NCBI GenBank assembly: GCA_910588185.1
Contig: CAJUQR010000010.1
Location: 1 to 44,130, forward strand
Length of the DNA: 44,130 bases
Direction: 5' to 3'
From: an uncultured Peptostreptococcaceae bacterium
Lineage (GTDB): Bacteria; Bacillota; Clostridia; Peptostreptococcales; Anaerovoracaceae
A model generated the notes under the pieces. The model made no database searches and had not been told where the DNA came from. It worked only from the letters and a program-made list of their open reading frames with translations. Below, piece by piece: positions 24,661-33,072 of the stretch. The position numbers and the translations under genes are program-made. Within the stretch, counting starts at the first letter, position 1, and each line of letters opens with the position of its first letter.

Positions 24661-26517
24661 ATGAAGAACCGTATAATCAGAATAATAATCAGCGCTGTAC
24701 TGTTTGCTGTAGCAATATTTTTGCCTGAAGACCCATGGCAGGCAGAGCTCATATGTTTCTTGGCTGCATATATTGTCGTAGGATATAAAGTTATATGGAA
24801 AGCTATAAGAGGGATTTTTAGAGGTCAGATGCTCGACGAAAATTTTCTCATGGCAGTGGCTTCCATAGGTGCTTTCTTTGTAGGAGAATATCCTGAAGCT
24901 GTGGCAGTAATGCTGTTCTATCAGGTGGGAGAGACTTTTGAAGATTATGCTGTAGGCAAATCACGAAGATCAATAACAGAACTTATGAATATAAGGCCAG
25001 ACAGCGCCAATTTGAAAACGGAAGATGGAATAAGAGAAGTAGATCCAAGTGAAGTGAATCCAGGTGATTTGATAGTAATAATGCCAGGCGAAAAAGTACC
25101 TCTTGACGGTAGAGTGGTTGAAGGGATGTCTTCTTTAGATACAGCTGCCTTAACAGGAGAGTCTCTTCCTCGTGAAATTAGAACAGGAGATGAGATATTG
25201 AGCGGCTGTGTTAACATGAGTGGTGTTCTTACTGTAGAAGTGACTAAACATTTCGGTGAATCAACTGTAAGTAAAATACTTGATTTGGTTGAAAACTCTG
25301 CAAGCAAGAAGTCAAGAGCAGAGAGTTTCATAAGTCGCTTTGCGGCTGTTTATACCCCAATTGTAGTTGGCGCGGCAGTGCTGCTTGCAGTTGTACCTCC
25401 TCTTGTTATAGCCGGAAGTTTGTGGAGTGACTGGATATACAGAGCTCTTAATTTCTTAGTTGTATCATGTCCATGCGCACTTGTAATATCTGTGCCGCTG
25501 AGCTTTTTCGGAGGAATAGGGGGAGCCTCAAAGGCTGGAGTTTTAATAAAAGGAAGCAATTATCTTGAAGCTGTATCAAAGATAGAATATGTAGTCATGG
25601 ATAAGACAGGTACACTGACAGAAGGTGTGTTCCATGTAGAAAAGATATTGGCTGAAGGAGACTTTGAAGAAGGGCAATTGCTTGAGTATGCAGCCATGGC
25701 GGAGAGTTATTCAAATCATCCAATATCACAGTCTTTAAAAAGCGCATATGGAAAAGAAATTGAAATTGAACAAGTTACTGATGTATCGGAAGTTGCAGGT
25801 AAGGGCGTTATTGCTGTTGTCAAAGGACATAAAGTTGCCGTAGGTAATAGTAAACTGATGACAGAGGAAACAGATTACAAAGGGGCATTTGAAGAATATA
25901 AAAGCGGCACACAAGTTTTTGTGGCCATAGACGGCATATACGGCGGTCTCATATTGCTTGCCGATAAAATAAAGGATGACGCATGTAGAGCAATATCAAA
26001 GTTAAAAGCGGCAGGGATTAAGACCGTTATGCTAACTGGAGACAGCAAAGAAGTTGGTGAAAAAGTGGCATCTGAATTAGGCATTGATAAAGTTTATGCC
26101 GAACTTTTACCAGCAGATAAAGTACAGATAGTTGAACAACTTTTAGAAAACAAGTCTAAAAAAGGCAGTCTTGCGTTTGTAGGTGATGGTATAAACGATG
26201 CGCCTGTGTTGGCAAGAGCTGACGTAGGTATAGCTATGGGAGGCCTTGGTTCTGATGCTGCTATAGAGGCGGCTGATATGGTAATAATGAATGATCAGCC
26301 TTCTAAGATATCACAGATAATAAGTATTTCTAAAAAGACCATGGTAATAGTAAAAGAAAATATAGCTTTTGCTTTGGGTGTTAAAATACTGGTTCTGGCT
26401 CTCAGTGCACTTGGTTTAGTAGGCCTTTGGGCAGCCGTATTTGCAGATGTAGGAGTTTCTATGCTTGCTATAATCAACGCACTCAGGTGTCTAAAGATAA
26501 AAAATAAACTTTCATAA
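24661..26517 (+). CDS. P1B-type Zn/Cd-exporting ATPase
   Basis: The 618-aa metal pump uses ATP to export divalent cations. Key motifs are TGES in the actuator domain, CPC in the membrane (C270-P-C272), DKTGTLT with phosphorylated D314, and GDGINDAP near residue 508. The last helices contain FADVGVSMLAIINALR, whose Asp is typical of the Zn2+/Cd2+/Pb2+ subgroup (ZntA/CadA). It has no N-terminal HMA domain. AGGAGG precedes ATG 24661, and a terminator follows. Confidence 0.95.
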   Translation: MKNRIIRIIISAVLFAVAIFLPEDPWQAELICFLAAYIVVGYKVIWKAIRGIFRGQMLDENFLMAVASIGAFFVGEYPEAVAVMLFYQVGETFEDYAVGKSRRSITELMNIRPDSANLKTEDGIREVDPSEVNPGDLIVIMPGEKVPLDGRVVEGMSSLDTAALTGESLPREIRTGDEILSGCVNMSGVLTVEVTKHFGESTVSKILDLVENSASKKSRAESFISRFAAVYTPIVVGAAVLLAVVPPLVIAGSLWSDWIYRALNFLVVSCPCALVISVPLSFFGGIGGASKAGVLIKGSNYLEAVSKIEYVVMDKTGTLTEGVFHVEKILAEGDFEEGQLLEYAAMAESYSNHPISQSLKSAYGKEIEIEQVTDVSEVAGKGVIAVVKGHKVAVGNSKLMTEETDYKGAFEEYKSGTQVFVAIDGIYGGLILLADKIKDDACRAISKLKAAGIKTVMLTGDSKEVGEKVASELGIDKVYAELLPADKVQIVEQLLENKSKKGSLAFVGDGINDAPVLARADVGIAMGGLGSDAAIEAADMVIMNDQPSKISQIISISKKTMVIVKENIAFALGVKILVLALSALGLVGLWAAVFADVGVSMLAIINALRCLKIKNKLS

Positions 26518-26525
26518 ATTTGACA

Positions 26526-26553
26526 AAAAACCCTCTTGACTTTGAGGGTTTTT
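26526..26553 (+). terminator. Terminator of the metal-export operon
   Basis: A 10-bp stem AAAAACCCTC/GAGGGTTTTT has an 8-nt loop. The loop carries the -35 box of the next promoter. Confidence 0.85.
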
Positions 26554-26587
26554 GTTCATATAATATGTTTTATGTCAAACAGTTTGA
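26536..26587 (+). promoter_or_regulatory. Promoter and operator of the MarR-ABC operon
   Basis: TTGACT (26536-26541), exactly 17 nt, TATAAT (26559-26564). The dyad TCAAAC-A-GTTTGA (26575-26587) lies just past the expected start of transcription, as in MarR autorepression. Confidence 0.75.
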
Positions 26588-26618
26588 TGTATGACAATTG
26601 TTAAACGAGGGTGATGAA

Positions 26619-27050
26619 ATGAAAAGTAAAGATATAGGCAGGCAACTTGCTTCGCTGAACCATTTGATAAAAAGAACGCTTGAGAAGGAACACTCCAGCG
26701 AACTCATGAAGATATCTGCCGCAAATGGCTATATTCTTTTTTATTTACATGACAATAAAGATAAAGATGTATTCCAAAAAGATTTGGAAGAGTATTTTAG
26801 CATAACAAGGTCTACAGCATCCAAAATACTTTCTCTTATGGAAACTAAGAATTTGGTAAGAAGGGGGGGCGTCAGCGGAGATGCCAGACTTAAAAAGATT
26901 ACCATAACTGAGAAAGGTGAAGAGATGAGGCAGACTCTCATAGAAAGCAGAAGGCATATGGAAGCAAAACTGACAGCAAATTTTACGGAAGGAGAATTGG
27001 AACAACTGTATGCTTATATGCAGCGCATGAAAGAAAATATGAAGAAATAA
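26619..27050 (+). CDS. MarR-family transcriptional regulator
   Basis: ATG 26619 follows GAGGGTGAT; the TTG at 26598 in the same frame has no ribosome site. The 143-aa winged-helix protein has the recognition helix in YFSITRSTASKILSLMETKNLV and the wing RRGGVSGDARLKKITITEKGEEM, with dimerising helices at both ends. It lies 20 nt ahead of an ABC exporter pair and behind a dyad operator, so it probably represses its own operon until a drug or metabolite binds. Confidence 0.92.
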   Translation: MKSKDIGRQLASLNHLIKRTLEKEHSSELMKISAANGYILFYLHDNKDKDVFQKDLEEYFSITRSTASKILSLMETKNLVRRGGVSGDARLKKITITEKGEEMRQTLIESRRHMEAKLTANFTEGELEQLYAYMQRMKENMKK

Positions 27051-27070
27051 GAAGGGGGAATGTGTAAGAC

Positions 27071-28825
27071 ATGATAAAAAAGTTATTGACATACGTAAAA
27101 GAATACAAAAAAACAGCACTCATAACGCCTGTTCTGGTGCTTACTGAAGTAGTGCTGGAGATATTGATTCCTCTTATTATGGCAGAACTCATAGACAAAG
27201 GAATTGATAATGGATCTATGCCGGACATAATAAAATACGGGATAGCGTTACTTATTTCAGCATTGATGGCATTGGTGTTCGGCGTTGCTGCAGGCAGGAC
27301 AGCATCAGTGGCGTCATCGGGATTTGCAAGGAACTTGAGGGGAGCCATGTATGATCATGTGCAAGAATTTTCTTTTGCAAATATAGATAAATTTTCTACA
27401 GCAAGTATAGTGACACGTTTAACCACGGATGTTTCCAATGTTCAGATTGCATTTCAAATGTGTACTAGAATTGCAATGAGAGCGCCCGGAATGCTGATAT
27501 TTGCACTTATAGCAGCTTTTCGTATAGATGCTCAGTTATCTATGGTTTATATAGGAATTTTACCTATACTTGGAATAGGTTTATTTATTCTTATTAAAAT
27601 CGTATATCCTATTTTTAACAGAGTGTTTAAAACTTATGACAAATTAAATAATGTTGTACAAGAGAATCTTTATGGAATGAGGGTTGTAAAGTCCTTTAAC
27701 CGTCAAGACCATGAAATAGAAAAATTTAAAAAGACATCGGGAGAGATATATGTAGACTTTTCAAAGGCAGAAAAAACCATGGCATTTAATATGCCTCTTA
27801 TGCAGTTTTGCATGTATGCTTCTATGCTGCTTATATCTTGGTTTGGAGCAAGAGCTATAGTGGCAAGTGGAAATGATGCTGCTTTAGGTCTCTCTACAGG
27901 AGAACTGATAAGTCTGATAACTTATGCAATGCAGATTCTTGTCAGCTTGATGATGATTTCTATGATATTTGTAATGTTTACTATGGCAAGAGCTTCTGGG
28001 GAACGTATAGTTGAGATTTTAAACGAAGAATCCAGCCTTCATGATCCTGAAAATCCTGTGTTTGAAGTGGCTGATGGGTCTATAGACTTTGAAAATGTTC
28101 ACTTTAGATATGGAAAGACAAAAAATAAAGATGTGCTTGATGATATAAATTTGCATATAAAAAGCGGTCAGACTATAGGAATCATAGGCGCAACAGGTTC
28201 AGCAAAGTCCAGTTTGGTACAGCTTATACCTAGACTTTATGATGTTACGGAAGGCTCAGTTAAAGTTGGAGGTATTGATGTTAGGGATTACCATATAGAG
28301 AGCTTAAGAAATCAGGTTGCTGTGGTTCTGCAAAAGAATACTCTTTTCTCAGGAACTATAGCTGAGAACTTGAGATGGGGTAATGAAAATGCTACTGACG
28401 ATGAGCTCAAACATGCGTGCAAGCTGGCATGTGCAGATGAGTTTATAGAAAGTTTTGAAAATGGATATGACACATACATTGAACAGGGCGGTTCCAATGT
28501 ATCCGGAGGTCAGAAACAGAGACTTTGTATAGCGAGAGCATTGCTTAAAAAACCTAAGATATTGATTCTTGATGATTCCACCAGCGCAGTTGATACTAAG
28601 ACCGATGCAGTAATAAGGCAGGCTTTTAGGAGTGAAATTCCTGATACTACCAAGATAATAATCGCTCAAAGAATTGCTTCTGTGCAGGATGCAGATCAAA
28701 TTATTGTTCTTGATGACGGACATTTAGCAGATGTAGGAAGTCATGAGGAGCTTATGAAAAACAGTGATATATACAGGGAGGTTTACGAATCGCAGAATAA
28801 AGGAGGTGGTCTTGGTGAGCAATAG
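27071..28825 (+). CDS. Heterodimeric ABC exporter subunit with degenerate ATP site
   Basis: The 584-aa half-transporter has six N-terminal helices (type IV exporter fold) and a C-terminal nucleotide-binding domain. Walker A is GATGSAKS (residues 373-380), with Ala378 where Gly is usual. The signature is VSGGQ. Walker B ends LDDSTSAVD, so the catalytic Glu is replaced by Asp502. Such substitutions mark the partner forming the non-hydrolytic site in BmrCD- or TM287/288-type pairs. The stop overlaps the start of the next subunit by 11 nt. Substrate unknown, likely a drug or peptide. Confidence 0.93.
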   Translation: MIKKLLTYVKEYKKTALITPVLVLTEVVLEILIPLIMAELIDKGIDNGSMPDIIKYGIALLISALMALVFGVAAGRTASVASSGFARNLRGAMYDHVQEFSFANIDKFSTASIVTRLTTDVSNVQIAFQMCTRIAMRAPGMLIFALIAAFRIDAQLSMVYIGILPILGIGLFILIKIVYPIFNRVFKTYDKLNNVVQENLYGMRVVKSFNRQDHEIEKFKKTSGEIYVDFSKAEKTMAFNMPLMQFCMYASMLLISWFGARAIVASGNDAALGLSTGELISLITYAMQILVSLMMISMIFVMFTMARASGERIVEILNEESSLHDPENPVFEVADGSIDFENVHFRYGKTKNKDVLDDINLHIKSGQTIGIIGATGSAKSSLVQLIPRLYDVTEGSVKVGGIDVRDYHIESLRNQVAVVLQKNTLFSGTIAENLRWGNENATDDELKHACKLACADEFIESFENGYDTYIEQGGSNVSGGQKQRLCIARALLKKPKILILDDSTSAVDTKTDAVIRQAFRSEIPDTTKIIIAQRIASVQDADQIIVLDDGHLADVGSHEELMKNSDIYREVYESQNKGGGLGEQ

Positions 28826-30716
28826 CAAGAAACAAAAAATGCCAAAGAGGGCAAGTTTTAATCCGGGAACGATAAAGAGACTGCTTTCATATTTGAAACA
28901 ATACAGAGTGAGACTGATAATAGTAATGATATGCATACTTATAAGTGCGGGCGCCAGTGTAGCTTCGTCTTTATTCTTACAGACATTGATAGATGACTAT
29001 ATAGGTCCGCTCCTTATAGAAGCAGTGCCTGACTTTGGAGGACTGCTAAAAGCTATATTTTCCATAGGCATGGTTTTCCTTGCAGGAATTTTAGCATCTT
29101 TGTTTTATGCAAGAACTATGGCGGTTATCGCTCAAAGCACACTTAAAGATATTCGTGATGAAATGTTTTCTAAGATGCAGGAGTTACCTGTAAAATATTT
29201 TGATACAAGAACCCATGGCGATATAATGAGTTATTATACCAACGATGCTGATACATTGAGACAGATGATTTCGCAGAGTTTACCTAACCTTTTTTCTTCG
29301 GCGGTGTCCATGATAGCTGTGTTTGTGTCCATGCTTCATCTGAGTATATGGCTTACATTAATAGTAATAGTGTTTACTTTTCTCATACTGCTTGTGATAA
29401 AGAGCATTGCTACAAGAAGCGGCGGCTATTTTATGAAGCAGCAGCGCAGCATAGCCGATGTAAACGGGTATATTGAAGAGATGATAAATGGCCAGAAGGT
29501 AGTAAAGGTTTTTTGCTATGAGGAAAAAGCTAAAGAAAGGTTCAGCGTAAAAAACGAGGAGCTTCGTAAGACTACTGCTATGGCCAATACGCTAGCCAAT
29601 GTGCTTATGCCGGTAACAGGAGGAATGGGATATGTCCTCTATGTATTGATAGCAGTAGCAGGAGGTGCTATGGGAATATCAGGTGTTGCCAATTTGTCTA
29701 TAGGAGGAGAAGCAACTCTGACTTTGGGAACTATAGCTTCTTTCTTAACTTTATCCAGAAACTTTGTTAATCCTATAGCACAGGTTTCACAGCAGTTAAA
29801 CTCTGTAATAATGGCCATGGCAGGAGCGTCCAGAATATTTGAGCTTTTGGATCAAGAACCTGAGGAAGACCATGGCAGTGTAACATTGGTTAACGCATGT
29901 ATGAGCGATGATGGTCAGCTGTCAGAGTGTGAAGGCAGAACCGGTACGTGGGCATGGAAAGACGGTGATAACTTAATACCGATGCAGGGCAAAATAAACC
30001 TTAAAGAAGTAGACTTTGGATATAATGAAGAAGAACTGGTGCTTCATGATATAACCATATATGCAGAACCGGGACAAAAGGTTGCACTTGTAGGTGCAAC
30101 AGGCGCGGGAAAGACGACTATTACTAACCTGATAAACAGATTTTATGATATAGATGATGGAAAAATCCAGTATGACGGCATCAACATTAATAGGATAAGG
30201 AAAGTTGATCTTAGGCGTTCACTTGGAGTTGTGCTTCAGGATGTAAATCTTTTTACAGGAACCGTGATGGATAATATAAGATATGGTAAGCTTGACGCTA
30301 CTGACGAAGAATGTATAGCAGCAGCAAAACTTGCCAATGCTGATGGCTTTATACGTATGCTTCCTGATGGATATGATACTGTACTTGAAGGCGATGGAAG
30401 TGGGTTATCACAGGGGCAGAGACAACTTATATCAATTGCACGAGCTGCTGTAGCAGATCCGCCTGTAATGATTCTTGACGAGGCAACTTCATCAATAGAT
30501 ACGAGAACTGAATCTATAGTGCAAAAGGGTATGGATAATCTTATGCATGGAAGAACAGTATTTGTAATTGCTCATCGCTTATCAACGATTCAAAATGCAG
30601 ATGTGATAATGGTAATGGATCATGGAAGAATAATAGAGAGAGGAAATCATGAACATCTTCTTGAAGAAAAAGGAAGATATTATCAGCTATATACAGGAGC
30701 ATTTGAGCTTGAATAG
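28815..30716 (+). CDS. Heterodimeric ABC exporter subunit with canonical catalytic residues
   Basis: The start is GTG 28815, 8 nt after AGGAGG and overlapping the end of the first subunit; an open frame from 28764 has no ribosome site. The 633-aa product has a Met/Lys-rich cytosolic lead (residues ~1-22), six helices, and a nucleotide-binding domain with Walker A GATGAGKT (427-434), signature LSQGQ and Walker B LDEATSSID (catalytic E556). A ~45-residue insert before the ATPase domain (around DDGQLSECEGRTGTWAW) is unusual. It pairs with the preceding subunit. Confidence 0.93.
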   Translation: MSNSKKQKMPKRASFNPGTIKRLLSYLKQYRVRLIIVMICILISAGASVASSLFLQTLIDDYIGPLLIEAVPDFGGLLKAIFSIGMVFLAGILASLFYARTMAVIAQSTLKDIRDEMFSKMQELPVKYFDTRTHGDIMSYYTNDADTLRQMISQSLPNLFSSAVSMIAVFVSMLHLSIWLTLIVIVFTFLILLVIKSIATRSGGYFMKQQRSIADVNGYIEEMINGQKVVKVFCYEEKAKERFSVKNEELRKTTAMANTLANVLMPVTGGMGYVLYVLIAVAGGAMGISGVANLSIGGEATLTLGTIASFLTLSRNFVNPIAQVSQQLNSVIMAMAGASRIFELLDQEPEEDHGSVTLVNACMSDDGQLSECEGRTGTWAWKDGDNLIPMQGKINLKEVDFGYNEEELVLHDITIYAEPGQKVALVGATGAGKTTITNLINRFYDIDDGKIQYDGININRIRKVDLRRSLGVVLQDVNLFTGTVMDNIRYGKLDATDEECIAAAKLANADGFIRMLPDGYDTVLEGDGSGLSQGQRQLISIARAAVADPPVMILDEATSSIDTRTESIVQKGMDNLMHGRTVFVIAHRLSTIQNADVIMVMDHGRIIERGNHEHLLEEKGRYYQLYTGAFELE

Positions 30717-30778
30717 ATTTATGGCATTTTATAGTTGAGAAAAGTGACTATGTTGCAATAACTAATAGAATAAACATC

Positions 30779-30814
30779 AAAAAGTAAACAAAACGATTGT
30801 TTTGTTTACTTTTT
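30779..30814 (+). terminator. Strong terminator of the MarR-ABC operon
   Basis: A perfect 16-bp stem (30779-30794 with 30799-30814) and a GATT loop end in a T-run. Confidence 0.93.
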
Positions 30815-31007
30815 TAATATATTATTTGGTTTTTGTCAATACTCCTGTCAAATTCGACATATATCAACACGATTAAACTATTAATGTTGTAAAACTCTCT
30901 AAAAAATTTAGATTTTTTCAACTAATCGGCTGCATCTAAAGAGGTGTCTTTTAAAGGCATCAATTTTTTGATATAATGAAAACAGCAAAAGATTGGGAGT
31001 GATGTAA

Positions 31008-32849
31008 TTGAACCGTGATTTGACAGAGATAATAGAAAACGTTGCAGATTCTTTAGGACATGGTATGGTGTTTCTTTCTGAGGATAAAAAAATCTGTGAT
31101 TGCAGTCAAAAAGCGAAAGAAATAATGGGTATGATATTGCCTCTTGGGAGAAAACATCGCAGCGGAAAACTTGAAGAAGGCGATATAATTGTAATTGCAG
31201 ATAATGAGATTGGCGATGACGATATGCTCGCTCCCGACGATTTAGCCTATATTAATATATGTGATAAGAATATTAAAATTGGAGATGCTGTCTTGGCGAT
31301 AGGCGTGTATAAAAATAAAAAAATACAGCCTGTGTATAAATTCTTTGATAAATATTCCTCTGAAAAGAAAGTAAGCCTTACTCAAATATATATGGGCTTT
31401 AATATTTCTATATCTATAGATTACAGTCAAAATAGAATTGCCGCAGAAGTAAACGGTACTGAATATTCTATGAATTTTTTAGAATCTGTAGGATATATGA
31501 TTGCTATAGATGGAGGCAGCGGTGAAATTAAGTTTTTTCAGACCAACGGTTATGGATTTAGGGGAGAAGAAATAGGAAATTTGCTGAGAGGCAAAGATTT
31601 TGCTGCAAAGGGACAATCTGAAAGTACACAGAATTTGTCCATAGTAGGAGAAGATTTTGAAAAGGTGTTTCAAGGCAAAGAATTCATAGCGGCTGTAAAA
31701 AACATCTTTGAAGGCATGGATAAAGACTGCACCAGCGGAATTTTTCAAATATATAAGCGAATAATGTATTGTCACATTATAAGGATTAAAAAAGGCAAAC
31801 AAAGTGATGGTGTTTGTATATTAATACAGGATAATGATCTTATGTCAAATTATTTATCTTCAGGAAATGCACTGGCAAATGAGGTGGAAAAGAGAAAAAA
31901 GCGTAAAGATGGTAATCTGACGAGCTTAAATGAAAAAAACTTTGAACATTTTATAGGCAGCGATCCTGAGATGGATGTAGTTAAACAACTTGCATATAAA
32001 GCGTCCAAGACAAAATTTAATGTAATTATTACAGGTGAAAGCGGAACGGGAAAGTCAAGACTTGCAAGAGAAATTCATGATATGTATAACCCTAAAGCTC
32101 CTTTCGTTGAAGTTATATGTAATGCAATAGCTCCTACTTTATTTGAAAGTGAATTGTTTGGATATGCGCAAGGAGCGTTTACCGGAGCTGCATCGGGAGG
32201 AAGAGCAGGGTATTTTGAAGAGGCTAACGGAGGGACTATATTCTTAGATGAGATAGGAGAGATACCTCCTGAAATTCAGGTGAAACTTTTGCATGTCCTT
32301 CAAAATAAGAAGATTTATCGTGTGGGCTCCACAAAGCCTATTAATGTAGATGTAAGAGTTATAACGGCCACAAATAAGAATTTGGAAGACGAAGTCTCAA
32401 AAGGGAATTTTCGAAGAGATTTGTATTACAGAATCAATGTTTTTCCTATAAGAATACCTGCACTTAGGGAGAGAAAACGTGACATATATGTGCTGGCCAA
32501 CTCTATATTAGAAAATTTATGCAGTAGATATAATATGGAACAAAAGCAATTTTCTGGAGAGGCTCTTGAGATAATGTTCGGGTATGATTGGCCCGGCAAT
32601 GTAAGAGAGCTTGAGAATATCATAGAGAGAGCAGTTACGCTTTGCGATGGTAAGCTTATATATCAGGAACATTTAACATTAGGAAACAAAAGTAATTTGT
32701 GTTTGTCTCTTAAAGATAGGATTGAGCAAGAAGAACTCAGGATAATAAAGGAAACTTTGTATAGAAACAATTATGATAAGAAGAAAACTATGGAGGAACT
32801 TGGGATGTCGAAGACAGCCTTTTATGAGAAATTTAAGAAAATAAAATAA
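31008..32849 (+). CDS. Sigma-54-dependent activator with an unrecognised sensor domain
   Basis: The 613-aa product is encoded from TTG 31008, with GGGAG 7 nt upstream; a TATAAT lies at 30972-30977 without a good -35. The N-terminal ~300 residues are not a PAS, GAF or receiver domain that I can identify. The AAA+ domain carries Walker A GESGTGKS (343-350), GAFTGA (389-394, the sigma-54 contact loop) and FLDEIGE. The C-terminus is a Fis-type helix-turn-helix (MEELGMSKTAFYEKFKKI). It lies directly upstream of a sigma-54 promoter with a 17-bp dyad, so it most likely controls the downstream decarboxylase operon. Confidence 0.9.
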   Translation: MNRDLTEIIENVADSLGHGMVFLSEDKKICDCSQKAKEIMGMILPLGRKHRSGKLEEGDIIVIADNEIGDDDMLAPDDLAYINICDKNIKIGDAVLAIGVYKNKKIQPVYKFFDKYSSEKKVSLTQIYMGFNISISIDYSQNRIAAEVNGTEYSMNFLESVGYMIAIDGGSGEIKFFQTNGYGFRGEEIGNLLRGKDFAAKGQSESTQNLSIVGEDFEKVFQGKEFIAAVKNIFEGMDKDCTSGIFQIYKRIMYCHIIRIKKGKQSDGVCILIQDNDLMSNYLSSGNALANEVEKRKKRKDGNLTSLNEKNFEHFIGSDPEMDVVKQLAYKASKTKFNVIITGESGTGKSRLAREIHDMYNPKAPFVEVICNAIAPTLFESELFGYAQGAFTGAASGGRAGYFEEANGGTIFLDEIGEIPPEIQVKLLHVLQNKKIYRVGSTKPINVDVRVITATNKNLEDEVSKGNFRRDLYYRINVFPIRIPALRERKRDIYVLANSILENLCSRYNMEQKQFSGEALEIMFGYDWPGNVRELENIIERAVTLCDGKLIYQEHLTLGNKSNLCLSLKDRIEQEELRIIKETLYRNNYDKKKTMEELGMSKTAFYEKFKKIK

Positions 32850-32933
32850 TTCCTGAAATAAGGAAAAATGGTTCTGAAAATAGGAAAAAATATATTGTAA
32901 ATATTGAAATTAAAAATTAGACTTGCATTGGGC

Positions 32934-32974
32934 TTGCAGCTATAATCGTTGGAAATAAACGGTTTTAGCTGCAA
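32934..32974 (+). promoter_or_regulatory. Upstream activator dyad for the decarboxylase operon
   Basis: TTGCAGCTATAATCGTT (32934-32950) and the inverted AACGGTTTTAGCTGCAA (32958-32974) match at 15 of 17 positions. The dyad lies 22 bp upstream of the -24 box, unusually near, and is the likely enhancer for the preceding activator. Confidence 0.7.
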
Positions 32975-32995
32975 TTTTAATGTGAGTTTTTGTTT

Positions 32996-33011
32996 TGGCA
33001 TTGTTCTTGCT
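32996..33011 (+). promoter_or_regulatory. Sigma-54 promoter 1
   Basis: TGGCATTGTTCTTGCT has GG at 32997-32998 and GC at 33009-33010, separated by 10 nt as required for -24/-12 promoters. Transcription should begin near 33022. Confidence 0.9.
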
Positions 33012-33072
33012 ATTAAGAAAGATATAAATGAAAAACAATTTCAGTTCGGTTTGCGAAAGGAGTTTAAATATT

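Noticed and set aside
33028..33072. Upstream ATG for the decarboxylase gene
   Set aside because: It is only about 6 nt from the predicted sigma-54 transcript start, while ATG 33073 has AAAGGAG.
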